In this document: in pieces, positions 51,811 through 61,838 of the stretch | Position numbering within the stretch: position 1 is the stretch's first letter | Layout: each line of letters starts with the position of its first letter | Assembly: GCA_019637615.1 (NCBI GenBank) | Contig: JAHBVJ010000025.1 | Location: 62,001 to 126,000 of the forward strand | Reading direction: 5' to 3' | Source: Anaerolineae bacterium | GTDB lineage: Bacteria; Chloroflexota; Anaerolineae; Aggregatilineales; UBA2796 | DNA: 64,000 nt | Program-made: the position numbers and the translations under genes | Notes under the pieces: model-generated | Told to the model about the DNA's origin: nothing | Seen by the model: only the letters and a program-made list of their open reading frames with translations | Databases searched by the model: none

Positions 51811-53706
51811 TTAACGCGCCGCTTCCAACGCTTCTGACCCCTCCGAGCCGTCCATCCCGTGCAGGAATTGACGGCGATACAGCCGTGCATAGACGCCGTT
51901 TTGTGCCAATAACTGATCGTGGTTGCCATCTTCCACCACACGCCCGCGCTGCAAGACGAGGATGCGATCTACCTCGCGGATGGTGCTTAGACGGTGCGCG
52001 ATGATGATGCTGGTGCGGTTCTTCAAAACCTGTTCCAGACCCTTCTGGATCAGCGCTTCGGTCTCAGTGTCGATGTTACTGGTGGCTTCGTCCAGCACGA
52101 GAATGCCGTGCGGATTGTGCAGCAACGCCCGTGCCAGCGCTAACAACTGACGCTGCCCGTGCGAAAGATTCGCCGCACCGGGGAGCAGTTGATAGTCGTA
52201 GGTGCCGGGTAAACGCTCGATGAACGGGGCGGCGTTGGCGGTCTTGGCGGCGGCGATCATCTGCTCGCGCGAGATGGTTGGATCGAACAAGCGCAGGTTA
52301 TCCGCCAACGTGCCGTTGAAGCAGTACGGTGACTGCGGCACGACCGTCACGTAATGGCGCAGATCAGCGATGGGCAGTTCGCGAATATCGACGCCATCGA
52401 TCAGAATGCGCCCGCCACTCACATCATAAAAGCGAGAGAGCAAGCCCACGAGCGACGATTTGCCTGCGCCTGTCGGCCCCACAATCGCCACCGACTGCCC
52501 CGCTGGAATATGGACATCGATATCTTGCAAGACAGGCGTGCCCGGATTGTAACTGAATTGCAGGTGGTCAAACGTGACGCTACCCTTAAATTTCTGGATC
52601 GGGCTTGGCACGGCAGTCTCGGTGATGGTCGGCTCGATCTTGAGCATCCGCGCAATGCGTTCGCCAGCCGCCAACGCCTGCTGAATCTGCGCGATCTGTT
52701 CCGCGAGGTTGAGGATCGGGTCGAACGTGCGCTGCGTATACTGGATGAACGAGATCAACATGCCAAGCGTGACCCACTGTGCCAGCACGCCCGCGCCGCC
52801 GCCATATAACACGATGGCAAGCCCGATGGCGGTCAGCAGTTGCAGTGTCGCCGCATAATAGGTGTACTGATCGCGGATTTTCATATGCATGGCGCGATAG
52901 CGATCATTCAAATCCGCGAATTCCGCACGGCTGACGCGCTGACGCCCGAATAACTGCACGATCAACATACCGCTGAACTGCTCGTTGATATAGGCCAGCA
53001 GTTCCGCCACTAATTTGTGGTAATTATTGGAAGCGTCACGAATTTTGCTCCTAAAATACACAGTCGAGACGACCATTACGGGCACCGTCGCCAGACTGAG
53101 CAGCGCCATCCGCCATTCGAGCGCCAGCATCACGCCGATGATCCCGATCAGGGTGACGCTGCTGGTCAAGACCATCACGATGCTGGTAGACAGCAATTCC
53201 GTCAGCGCTTCGATATCGTTCGACAAGCGCGACACGATCTGCCCGACCGGTGTGACGTTGAAAAATTTCATATCCTGCTTAAGGATGTGCTCAAATAATT
53301 GCTGGCGGAGGTCGCGCAGAGCGGCTTGACCTGCCGCTTGCAACACAAAGGTGTAGCCCAAGCGCAGAGCGAAGGTCAGCGCGATCAGCCCGAAATAAGC
53401 GAGGCCATACGGGAGCATGGCATTCAACGCATCTTCTTTACGGAGTACGCCATTAGCGGCTTGCTGGATGGGGCCATCGACGGCCTGTTTGACGAGCAGG
53501 GGGGGCAAAAGTGTTAAGCCCGTCACTGCCAGCAGCAGAAGGCCGACCAGACCTAGCTGCCATTTGTACGGCAGCAGGAAGCGACCCATCATCTGCAACA
53601 AGTAGCGATCAGTGACTGCGCCACGTGCGGGCGCATCAGCGGGGCTTTCCAGACGCTCGGATCGCCGCGCCACCTGAGCGCGACCCGACGGTGGTTTGTC
53701 GGTCAA
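51811..53706 (-). CDS. ABC exporter, fused permease-ATPase
   Basis: The 631-residue half-transporter has an N-terminal type IV exporter membrane domain (six helices, about 45-345) and a nucleotide-binding domain. The latter has Walker A GPTGAGKSS (near 405), signature LSHGQRQ (near 513) and Walker B ILVLDEATS (near 534). It probably homodimerises and exports lipids, drugs or a small product. The start is TTG 53706 with a strong GGAGG about 7 bases upstream. It lies just upstream of, and reads the same way as, the phosphopantetheinyl transferase gene, beside the NRPS genes, so export of the NRPS product is a reasonable inference. Confidence 0.9.
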   Translation of the reverse strand: MTDKPPSGRAQVARRSERLESPADAPARGAVTDRYLLQMMGRFLLPYKWQLGLVGLLLLAVTGLTLLPPLLVKQAVDGPIQQAANGVLRKEDALNAMLPYGLAYFGLIALTFALRLGYTFVLQAAGQAALRDLRQQLFEHILKQDMKFFNVTPVGQIVSRLSNDIEALTELLSTSIVMVLTSSVTLIGIIGVMLALEWRMALLSLATVPVMVVSTVYFRSKIRDASNNYHKLVAELLAYINEQFSGMLIVQLFGRQRVSRAEFADLNDRYRAMHMKIRDQYTYYAATLQLLTAIGLAIVLYGGGAGVLAQWVTLGMLISFIQYTQRTFDPILNLAEQIAQIQQALAAGERIARMLKIEPTITETAVPSPIQKFKGSVTFDHLQFSYNPGTPVLQDIDVHIPAGQSVAIVGPTGAGKSSLVGLLSRFYDVSGGRILIDGVDIRELPIADLRHYVTVVPQSPYCFNGTLADNLRLFDPTISREQMIAAAKTANAAPFIERLPGTYDYQLLPGAANLSHGQRQLLALARALLHNPHGILVLDEATSNIDTETEALIQKGLEQVLKNRTSIIIAHRLSTIREVDRILVLQRGRVVEDGNHDQLLAQNGVYARLYRRQFLHGMDGSEGSEALEAAR

Positions 53707-53890
53707 GACATCCCTCCTTTGGAAAGAACTTTTTTGCTGGGATTAGGCATTTTACAAGATATTCGAAAGTCTGAATAGTGTGGTTTACCGATGATTGAAC
53801 AACTGTGACGTTTTGTTGACGCAACGTTCTATAAGCCAATTCCTCATCTGATTTTTGCAAAAACCTGTGAATTCAAGTGGGGTATGACCA

Positions 53891-54556
53891 TTATACCGCG
53901 TTAAAGGATCGCAAGGTGGGCAAAATCGGGCGATCTGTCTGCAAAGCGGCAGCGCCAAGGTAGCCATCGGCAGGTTGAAAGGCTGCTAGTGAATAAGGTT
54001 GGTGGGCAATAGCTACGCTGCCGAGATGCGCCACAGTCGGAGCGGGCACAGTAGGCACGCTGAACCCGCTGAGGTGCAGATCGCTGTGGAAGCCTTCGCC
54101 CGTCGCTTTAATGATGGCTTCTTTGCGCGTCCAGATATTCAGGAAAGTGAGATCACGCTGCACGGCGGGTGTGGCCTCCAGCTCGGCGCACTCTTGCTGC
54201 GAGTAGATCATGACCGCGATGTCGCGCCATTCGGGGATCGGGCGCACATACTCGACATCGACGCCGACGGGGACATCCGCGACTGCGCATAGCGCGATCT
54301 CACCTGCGTGGGATAAGTTGAAGTGTACATCAGCGTTCAGTAAATAGGGCTTGCCGTGTGGATACACGTCAACTTGCAGCGCCAATGGATCGACGCCTGT
54401 GATCGTGCTGAGGATCGCCCGCAGCGCCGAGTGGCTGCGCTGATAACGGACACGATCCGGCTCGAAGCGGAATTGCGCCGCGCGCCCTTGTTCGTCAGCA
54501 GACAAATATAGTATGGATGGTGCGTGAACGAGTGAGATGATCCAGATTTCGAACAC
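53891..54556 (-). CDS. 4'-phosphopantetheinyl transferase, Sfp-like
   Basis: Converts apo carrier proteins to their holo form using CoA. The 221-residue protein has FNLSHAGEIALCAV, then VGVDVEYVRP with the metal-binding Asp100 and Glu102, and WTRKEAIIKATGEG with Lys145, Glu146 and Lys150, the P2 and P3 signatures of the Sfp group. The start is GTG 54556. It is divergent from the ligase-carrier gene with a 58-base gap, which places it exactly where an activating enzyme for the two carrier domains of this locus is expected. Confidence 0.92.
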   Translation of the reverse strand: MFEIWIISLVHAPSILYLSADEQGRAAQFRFEPDRVRYQRSHSALRAILSTITGVDPLALQVDVYPHGKPYLLNADVHFNLSHAGEIALCAVADVPVGVDVEYVRPIPEWRDIAVMIYSQQECAELEATPAVQRDLTFLNIWTRKEAIIKATGEGFHSDLHLSGFSVPTVPAPTVAHLGSVAIAHQPYSLAAFQPADGYLGAAALQTDRPILPTLRSFNAV

Positions 54557-54571
54557 GGCGCAATGACTCTG

Positions 54572-54577
54572 TATAAT
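54572..54577 (+). promoter_or_regulatory. -10 box of the NRPS operon
   Basis: TATAAT in the 58-base divergent gap, 37 bases before ATG 54615. The -35 position (TCGAAC) is poor. Confidence 0.45.
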
Positions 54578-54614
54578 TCGACTTCAACAACAATCGAACC
54601 AGCACTTCGTAATA

Positions 54615-56408
54615 ATGAGAGAACGTGTGAATTCCGTCTACCGCCTTGTACAGCACCAAGCCCAACAGATACCCGATGCACCCGCGATCCGGAGCATCGA
54701 TCAACCACCCATCAGCTATCGCACCCTATTTCAGTACGTGACCAATACAATGCGGCGGCTGCACCAACTGAACATCCAGCAGCAAGATCGCGTCGCGATT
54801 GTGCTCCCTAATGGCGTCGCGATGGCGACCAGTTTCTTGAGTACGGCTTGTGCGGCAGTAGCGGCACCATTGAATCCGGCATACCGTGCCGCCGAATATG
54901 AATTTTACCTCACTGACCTGAACGCAAGAGCACTGATCACACAACCCGATCTCGATTCACCAGCAGTACAGGTCGCGCGGAGATTGAACATTCCTGTCAT
55001 TGAGATGCCTTCCATCTACGAACGTGCTAATGAAAATATCGCGGAGATTGCGACTGATGTCGCCCTGCCCACCGCCGACGACATCGCGCTGATTCTGCAT
55101 ACGTCGGGCACGACCTCGCGACCTAAGATCGTCCCGTTGACGCATGGCAATCTGTGCGCGTCGGCGCGCAACATCAGCCAGACGTTGGCCCTAACGAGCG
55201 CGGATCGCTGCTTAAACATCATGCCGTTGTTCCACATTCACGGGTTGCTTGGCGTGCTGTTGTCGTCGCTATACGCGGGCGCGAGCGTGGTGTGTACACC
55301 GGGGTTCGATGCGCCGCACCTATTGGATTGGCTGCGGGAAACACAAGCGACGTGGTATTCCGCCGTGCCGACCATGCACCAAGCCATCCTCGCCCGCGCC
55401 GAGGCCGAGAAACCACGTACAGCGCTACGGCTGATCCGCTCCTCCTCCGCCTCGCTGCCACCTAGCGTGATGCAAGCGATGGAGCAGACATTCGGTGTGC
55501 CCGTCATCGAAGCCTACGGGATGACCGAAGCCGCCCACCAGATGGCGAGTAATCCGCTGCCGCCACTACCGCGCAAGCCGGGATCGGTGGGCATGGCGGC
55601 GGGGCCGGAGATTGCGATCATGGATGCGGCGGGGCAGTTGCTGCCCGCTGCCGTGACGGGCGAAGTCGTGATTCGCGGCGAAAATGTCACGCTCGGCTAC
55701 GAAAATAACGTCGCCGCCAATCAGACCGCGTTCACCAATGGTTGGTTCCGCACGGGCGATCAAGGCTATCTGGATCGCGACGGCTATCTATTCTTGACCG
55801 GACGCCTCAAAGAGCTGATCAATCGCGGCGGTGAGAAGATTTCCCCGCGCGAAGTGGACGAAGTGCTGCTGACACATCCGGCGGTGGCGCAAGCAGTCGC
55901 CTTCGCCGTGCCTCATACGCGGTTGGGTGAAGACGTAGCGGCGGCGGTGGTCTTGCGGGCACAAGCCAGCGTCACCGAACACGATCTGCGGGACTATTGC
56001 AGCCATCATCTGACCGATTTCAAAGTGCCGAGCCGCATCGTGTTCCTGACCGACATCCCGAAAGGGCCAACGGGCAAACTACAGAGGATCGGGCTGGCGG
56101 CACAACTTGGCATCACGGAAGCATTAGACGATACTGCTGGCGAGTCAGATTACCTCGCGCCGCGCAACGCGGTTGAGCAGCAGTTGGCGCAGTTATGGTC
56201 AGAGGTGCTGCGCATTCCCGCCACGCAAATTGGCATTCAGATGCCCTTCTTATCACTCGGCGGGGATTCGATGCTGGCGACACGTTTGGTCACGCGGGTG
56301 CGTAAGCAGTTCAAGGTGACAATGACCATCGTTGAGTTCTTCAACGCCGCCACTGTCGAAGAACAAGCCGCGCTGATCAGCGGCGCGCTGCTAACGACGA
56401 GCATCTGA
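54615..56408 (+). CDS. Acyl/aryl-activating ligase fused to a carrier domain
   Basis: The 597-residue loading enzyme has an ANL-family adenylation domain (about 1-500) with P-loop-like LHTSGTTSRPK (161-171), IEAYGMTEAAHQM, GWFRTGDQGYLDRDGY and the catalytic Lys motif GKLQRIGL. A carrier domain follows with phosphopantetheine Ser552 in LGGDSML. It is probably the starter module that loads an acid onto its own carrier for the next protein. The adenylation part resembles CoA-ligase-type enzymes more than amino-acid A domains, so the starter is likely a carboxylic acid; its identity is unknown. The stop overlaps the NRPS start (TGATG at 56406-56410). Confidence 0.88.
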   Translation: MRERVNSVYRLVQHQAQQIPDAPAIRSIDQPPISYRTLFQYVTNTMRRLHQLNIQQQDRVAIVLPNGVAMATSFLSTACAAVAAPLNPAYRAAEYEFYLTDLNARALITQPDLDSPAVQVARRLNIPVIEMPSIYERANENIAEIATDVALPTADDIALILHTSGTTSRPKIVPLTHGNLCASARNISQTLALTSADRCLNIMPLFHIHGLLGVLLSSLYAGASVVCTPGFDAPHLLDWLRETQATWYSAVPTMHQAILARAEAEKPRTALRLIRSSSASLPPSVMQAMEQTFGVPVIEAYGMTEAAHQMASNPLPPLPRKPGSVGMAAGPEIAIMDAAGQLLPAAVTGEVVIRGENVTLGYENNVAANQTAFTNGWFRTGDQGYLDRDGYLFLTGRLKELINRGGEKISPREVDEVLLTHPAVAQAVAFAVPHTRLGEDVAAAVVLRAQASVTEHDLRDYCSHHLTDFKVPSRIVFLTDIPKGPTGKLQRIGLAAQLGITEALDDTAGESDYLAPRNAVEQQLAQLWSEVLRIPATQIGIQMPFLSLGGDSMLATRLVTRVRKQFKVTMTIVEFFNAATVEEQAALISGALLTTSI

Positions 56409-59400
56409 TGGCAACAGATAGGCCGATGATAACGCTGCCCCTGTCCGCTGCGCAGCGCAATGCGTGGATTTTGCATCAGTTTCAGCCGGACAGTCCTGCT
56501 TTCAATGTGCCGCTGGCCTTCCGAATCGAGGGTGCGCTCGATCCAGATCGCATGGAACGCTGCCTGAATCAGATTTGCCAACGCCATGATGTACTGCGCA
56601 TGACCTATCCGTTGATCGACGGCGAACCTGTCGTCCGCTTGTCATCTGCGCCGTGTACGTTCGTCTACACCGATCTGCGCGATCAGCCTAAGATCGAGGA
56701 ACAACTGCCAAGCTTGATCAAAGCAGTGGCACAGCGCCCGTTTCAGTTTGCGGATGAAGTGCCGCTGCGCGTGAATCTGTGGCAGACGGATGATCATGTC
56801 TACTGGCTGTTGATCGTGTCGCATCACATGGCGATGGACGGCTTTTCGTCACGTTTACTGCTGGAGGAGCTTTCGCAGCTCTATCATGGAGCGGCGTTGG
56901 AAGAACTGCCTGAACTCCCAATGCGCTATGCGGAGTACGTGACATGGCAGCGCAATTGGCAGGGATCGCCTGACTATGCGGATCAGCTTGAATACTGGAA
57001 AACGCAGCTCCGCGATTTTCCCACCTCACTCGACTTGCCTACCGATTTTACGCCGCCCGCGCAACCCTCGGATCGCGGCACGACATATACCTTCGCGCTG
57101 ACCACCGCCGAAACTGCCACCTTGCGTGCCTACTGTGCCAAGCAACGCACGACGCCCTACATCTGCTATGTGTCGGCGCTGTTCGTCGTCCTATATCGCT
57201 ACACACAGCAAACCGATCTCACCGTGGGAATGCCCGTCTCGGTGCGCAACCAGATCGAGATCGAAAATCTGATCGGCTACTTTGCGAATCAACTGCCGAT
57301 CCGTGCCCAACTTCAAAGCACCTTTACCTTCAATGACGTACTAAAGCAAGTCACACAACAGGTTTTCGGGGCGCTTGACCAGCAAGATATTCCGTTTGAA
57401 GAACTGGTCAAAGCGCTGCTGCCTGAGCGGTCGTTGAGCTACACGCCGTTGTTCCGCGTGATCATGGTGTTGCACAAGCAGATGCTAGATCGCGTCCTGA
57501 TGTTTCCAGATTGCATGGTGCGCCGTGTTCCGGTTGAGTTGGATGCCGCTAGACTGGACATCTACTGGACGATCACGGACGGAGCCGACCAATTCGCGCA
57601 CAGCATCGAGTTCAGCACGGAGCTATTCACGGCAGAGACCATCGCGCGGTTGGCGGAACACGTCCAAACGCTGCTCACCAACGCCATGAGCGCGCCGGAA
57701 CAGACAATTGCGCACTTACCGTTGATGACAGCGGCAGAACAGCAGCGACTCTTGATCGAGTGGAACGCGACCGAACGTGATTATCCGAGCGATCAGACCG
57801 TGATCTCGTTGTTGGAACAGCAGATCATCCGCACGCCGGACGCGCCAGCATACTATTACGATAGCGCGATACTGACTTTTCAGCAGCTCAATGATCGTGT
57901 CAATCAACTGGCACATCTTCTGATGGCGATCAATTTTCCGCCAGAAACGTTGATCGGTGTGTGCCTTGAGCCGTCATTCGAGATGATCATCACCATCCTC
58001 GCCATTATGAAGGCGGGCGGCGCGTATGTGCCACTTGATCCTGCCTACCCTTTCAACCGCCGCGCGTTGATCATCAAAACGGCAGAGATTCAATACGTCA
58101 TCACACTGCAAGCCCTTGCCGACAGCCTGCCCGAGGCGGATTTGACGCTGATCCGGTTGGATGCTGATGCCGACCAGATCGCGCGGCATCCGGTTGAAAA
58201 TCCGCCCTATCGCTTGACGCCGGATCAGTTAGCCTACGTCCTGTTCACGTCAGGCTCGACGGGCGTGCCCAAGGGCGTGATGGGACATCAGCGCGGGATC
58301 ATCCTGCGGCTGGCGTGGATGTGGTCAGGCTATCCATTCACGGCGAACGAAGTCGGCGCAGTCAAAACCTCGATCAATTTCGTGGACTCGCTGTGGGAAT
58401 TGTACGGATCGCTGCTGTGCGGCTTGCCAAGCGTGATCCTCACACAAGCCGACCGCCGCGATCCGCAACGGATGATCGCGGTGCTGGCGCAGCAGCATGT
58501 GACGCGCCTGATCCTCGTCCCGACGCTGTTGGAAGCGATCTTACAAGTGCAGCCGGATTTGGAGCGGGCACTGCCGGACTTGCGCTTCTGGATGTCCAGC
58601 GGCGAAGCCCTGCCACCCGATCTGGTGACTAATTTCGCGAAAGCCGCCCCGCACGCGGAACTGTACAACATTTATGGTTCCTCCGAGATGTGTGACATCG
58701 CGTGTTATCGCTGCGTGCCCGCCGAAACGCAGACTGCCCAGAGCAGAGTGCCCATTGGCAAGCCGCTGCACAACGTCAAGACGTTTGTGCTGGATAGCGC
58801 GCTGCAACCAGTGCCCATTGGCGTTATTGGCGAGTTGTACGCCAGCGGCGCGGCGCTCTCACGTGGCTACCTCAACGCGCCTGAACAAACTGCCCGCAAA
58901 TTCTTGACCATGTCGCTACCCGATCCACAACGCGTGTACCGGACAGGCGATTTGGCGAAATATTTGCCCGATGGTACGCTGTTATATCTTGGTCGGGCGG
59001 ATAATCAGGTCAAGCTGCGCGGCTTCCGGATCGAACTGGACGAGATCGACACACTGCTGCGTTCACAACCCACCGTCGCGGCATGTGCCACCATTGTTAG
59101 CGTAGGCGCAACAGGTGCGGCGGATCAGCTGATCAGCTATGTCGTGCTCGAAGCAGGCGGTGGTGAGGCCGATCTGCCCGCGTTGTGGGCACACTTGCGG
59201 CAGAATCTGCCCGACTACATGGTTCCGGCGCGGCTCATCGTGCTCGATTCACTACCAACCACGCCCAACGGCAAAATTGACCGACGCGCACTGCCGTTGC
59301 CTGATGCGCTGCCCGCCAACCAGCCTGTGGCACGTCCAACCAACGAACTCGAAGCGAGGCTACTCGATCTCTGGCGTGTACTGCTCCATAGTGACGCCAT

Positions 59401-60415
59401 CGGCATCCATGATCGGTTCTTCGATTGTGGCGGTAACTCGCTGTTAGCCATCCAACTGATCACTCGGATCAATCGGCAGTTCAATTGCAATCTCGCTGTG
59501 AGTGTGCTGTTTCACACAACGACCATCGCCCAGTTCGCCACCCTGATCCGCGCGCAGAGTGCAGAGGCTGTTTTTTCGCCGCTGGTCACGATCCGCCGCG
59601 CCACCGATCCTGCGAGGCTGTCGATCTTTTGTTTCCATGCGCTATTCGGCAATATCTTGTTTTATGACAACCTGATCCATCATTTGCCCGCCGAGGTGCC
59701 GATCTACGGTTTTCAGGCGCAAGGCGTGGATGGCAGCCTGCCGCCGCTCAACGATATTGAGCAGTTAGCCGAAAGCTATTTTGCCGAGATTGTGCGCGTG
59801 CAACCCAACGGCCCGTACTGTCTGATCGGCTATTCGATGGGGGGCAAGATCGCGATGGAGATCGGACGGCGGTTGTTGGCGCGGGGGCAGGCCGTACCCC
59901 TGTTGATGATCATTGATGATCTGTTTGAGCGCAACGGTCATCACCGTACGCAGGATGGACACTGGCGTACCACGCAGGCAGGCTGGTTTGATCGGTTAGC
60001 ACAGCGTATTACCTCGATCAGCTACGGATTGCTGCGCCTCGCGCCGCAACATCGAGCCGCCTATCTGCGGGAACGCTGGCAAGAATTGCGGGGACAAGTG
60101 CTTACCTCAAGCGTGGACGAGGCCCGACCAACCGAGGATGTGCTACCTCCCGCCATTGTCGCGGTAGCCGAGGCCATGTACCACGCGGTCGATACGTATT
60201 TCCCGACGCCGTACAGGGGACACATCACCTTCATCCGCGCGCAGGATGACATCATCTCGATCCCGCGCTTCCGCGAACTGCATCGCTTAGCGGCGGGCGG
60301 CTTCACGATTCACGACCTGCCGGGCAAACATTTCAGCATCGTCCGCCCGCCTTATGCCGAAGCGCTGGCGCGGAAGATCGCGGAATGCTATCAGCGCACG
60401 AGCAACAGCACGTAA
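56408..60415 (+). CDS. Nonribosomal peptide synthetase, C-A-T-TE
   Basis: The 1335-residue single-module NRPS has a condensation domain (about 8-440) with the active site H139-H140-x3-D144-G145 and an adenylation domain (about 465-975) with LFTSGSTGVPKG (near 613), YNIYGSSEM and the Lys of NGKIDRRALP. The carrier domain has Ser1011 (CGGNSLLAI). The thioesterase (about 1060-1330) has Ser1143 in GYSMGG and His1308 in GKHFS. All sites look intact. With the upstream ligase-carrier it should join a starter acid to one amino acid and release the product. The substrate pocket begins V-D-x-x-W instead of D-x-x-x-W, hinting at a substrate without a normal alpha-amino group, such as a beta-amino acid (inference). 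Confidence 0.93.
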   Translation: MATDRPMITLPLSAAQRNAWILHQFQPDSPAFNVPLAFRIEGALDPDRMERCLNQICQRHDVLRMTYPLIDGEPVVRLSSAPCTFVYTDLRDQPKIEEQLPSLIKAVAQRPFQFADEVPLRVNLWQTDDHVYWLLIVSHHMAMDGFSSRLLLEELSQLYHGAALEELPELPMRYAEYVTWQRNWQGSPDYADQLEYWKTQLRDFPTSLDLPTDFTPPAQPSDRGTTYTFALTTAETATLRAYCAKQRTTPYICYVSALFVVLYRYTQQTDLTVGMPVSVRNQIEIENLIGYFANQLPIRAQLQSTFTFNDVLKQVTQQVFGALDQQDIPFEELVKALLPERSLSYTPLFRVIMVLHKQMLDRVLMFPDCMVRRVPVELDAARLDIYWTITDGADQFAHSIEFSTELFTAETIARLAEHVQTLLTNAMSAPEQTIAHLPLMTAAEQQRLLIEWNATERDYPSDQTVISLLEQQIIRTPDAPAYYYDSAILTFQQLNDRVNQLAHLLMAINFPPETLIGVCLEPSFEMIITILAIMKAGGAYVPLDPAYPFNRRALIIKTAEIQYVITLQALADSLPEADLTLIRLDADADQIARHPVENPPYRLTPDQLAYVLFTSGSTGVPKGVMGHQRGIILRLAWMWSGYPFTANEVGAVKTSINFVDSLWELYGSLLCGLPSVILTQADRRDPQRMIAVLAQQHVTRLILVPTLLEAILQVQPDLERALPDLRFWMSSGEALPPDLVTNFAKAAPHAELYNIYGSSEMCDIACYRCVPAETQTAQSRVPIGKPLHNVKTFVLDSALQPVPIGVIGELYASGAALSRGYLNAPEQTARKFLTMSLPDPQRVYRTGDLAKYLPDGTLLYLGRADNQVKLRGFRIELDEIDTLLRSQPTVAACATIVSVGATGAADQLISYVVLEAGGGEADLPALWAHLRQNLPDYMVPARLIVLDSLPTTPNGKIDRRALPLPDALPANQPVARPTNELEARLLDLWRVLLHSDAIGIHDRFFDCGGNSLLAIQLITRINRQFNCNLAVSVLFHTTTIAQFATLIRAQSAEAVFSPLVTIRRATDPARLSIFCFHALFGNILFYDNLIHHLPAEVPIYGFQAQGVDGSLPPLNDIEQLAESYFAEIVRVQPNGPYCLIGYSMGGKIAMEIGRRLLARGQAVPLLMIIDDLFERNGHHRTQDGHWRTTQAGWFDRLAQRITSISYGLLRLAPQHRAAYLRERWQELRGQVLTSSVDEARPTEDVLPPAIVAVAEAMYHAVDTYFPTPYRGHITFIRAQDDIISIPRFRELHRLAAGGFTIHDLPGKHFSIVRPPYAEALARKIAECYQRTSNST

Positions 60416-60434
60416 TCCTTGTTCTGATCACATC

Positions 60435-61838
60435 TTAGTTCACGATAGGTTCGATGGTGCCGACGGTCACTTCCAGATCGGAGATCATCACATCGTAGGC
60501 GTGCCCCGATGCATACACATGGATCGAAGTCAGTTCGCTTGGTCGGCGTTCCGGCGGCAGCAGCAAAAACAGATCGCCCGAATCGTAGATGTACCATACA
60601 TCTGGCATGATCTTTTCGTGCGGCTGGATGCAGGTATCGCAGTTCAAACGGCGATTATCGTTATCGGGGCGCTTGGCGTAAAAGCCATGCCGCAGGACGT
60701 CCGACTTCACCGTTACCTGATCACGCTCGTCCAATCCGTTGCGCTTGAAGGTCAACTCGATCATGATCGGGCACTCGGTGCCGACATCGCCGCAGGTGGA
60801 CAAACTTTGCCCGTGGATTTTAAACCGTGCGCGCACACGGAGCGATTTGAACTGGCTGACGTCGCGTATCATGTAGTATTCACAGCCCGTTTCGCCGTGT
60901 CCCAAGCCGGGATTAGTGTAGTTATCCAGATTGTCGGGATCGCCGTCGCCAGCCACACGGTACATGTGCAAGATGGCCTTACCATCGTCTGCAAATAAGC
61001 GCTCTGTTTGCCCCTGTGGTTCTTGGCTGCTGTTGGCGTAAGAGTAGCATCCCCAATATAGAGGAAAAGTAGCCCCCCATTCATCGGATTTCGTACCGAA
61101 GCGCGGATTCATGAGAATATAGGGCAGCGGTTGCACCTCGACTTTTTGCATCGCGCGATCCAAGGTGCCGTACTGCTGTTGAGGCACTTGCCACGTCTGG
61201 TTAACGATGTTACGCAACAAGGCAGTGCCACTAAGAGCATAGACCTCTGCTTGCTGGTCGGTCACATCCAAGCGATAACTGCCAACCTGATCGAAAATTG
61301 CCTCGCCAAAGGCCGTGCCGATCCGCAAATTGGTATTGCGATCCAAATTGGCGGGTAGATCAACCTGTACGTGACCGGACACATCCGTCAAATACAAGGC
61401 ATACGAGTTGCGGCTGAAATCGAAGCGCGGGCGGCGGCTCTGACGCACCGTAACGATGGAGTTAGGCAGCAAATACAGCGTAGCGATGGTCTGCCGCGAG
61501 TAGTTGTCGATGAAAGTCAGGTAGCCCTGTGACGTTTCATTGATGCGTACCGTAGCGAGACCCTCAATATCAGCAGACGACTCGATAAGTTGTGGTTCGC
61601 CGCCTTCTGGATAGCTGACCTTGATGCTGCCCCGACTCACTTGCAGGTTCACTTTGAGATCGACACCCGACTCGAAGAAGAACCAGTAGCCTGTGAACGT
61701 GAGCAGTCCACACAGAATCAGGAAAATGGCGAAACTGCCTAGCAACACCGTCATGGCGATGAATTGTGGATGACGCGTGAGCAGCGAACGGTGATGTCCG
61801 TTGCCGCCATTGCTGCGCTCAGTAATCACGGGTGCCAT
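60435..61838 (-). CDS. Membrane-anchored FecR-like protein
   Basis: Function not established. The 467-residue protein has one transmembrane segment (about 28-52), then an extracytoplasmic part. The first 200 residues of that part resemble FecR-type beta domains (VSRGSIKVSYPEGG, LYLLPNSIVTVRQSRRPRF, TAFGEAIF, VYALSGTAL). The rest is a beta-rich domain with several Cys (GCYSYAN, GETGCEYYMIRD, NCDTCIQPHEK), perhaps carbohydrate-binding-like. FecR proteins usually gate sigma factors, but none is adjacent, so a regulatory role is only a possibility. It overlaps the acylphosphatase gene by 20 bases and forms an operon with it. Confidence 0.7.
   Translation of the reverse strand: MAPVITERSNGGNGHHRSLLTRHPQFIAMTVLLGSFAIFLILCGLLTFTGYWFFFESGVDLKVNLQVSRGSIKVSYPEGGEPQLIESSADIEGLATVRINETSQGYLTFIDNYSRQTIATLYLLPNSIVTVRQSRRPRFDFSRNSYALYLTDVSGHVQVDLPANLDRNTNLRIGTAFGEAIFDQVGSYRLDVTDQQAEVYALSGTALLRNIVNQTWQVPQQQYGTLDRAMQKVEVQPLPYILMNPRFGTKSDEWGATFPLYWGCYSYANSSQEPQGQTERLFADDGKAILHMYRVAGDGDPDNLDNYTNPGLGHGETGCEYYMIRDVSQFKSLRVRARFKIHGQSLSTCGDVGTECPIMIELTFKRNGLDERDQVTVKSDVLRHGFYAKRPDNDNRRLNCDTCIQPHEKIMPDVWYIYDSGDLFLLLPPERRPSELTSIHVYASGHAYDVMISDLEVTVGTIEPIVN

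Noticed and set aside
53017..53329. Plus-strand frames of about 93-100 codons under the ABC exporter
   Set aside because: Antisense shadows of a clearly conserved transporter gene; no start site or domain support.
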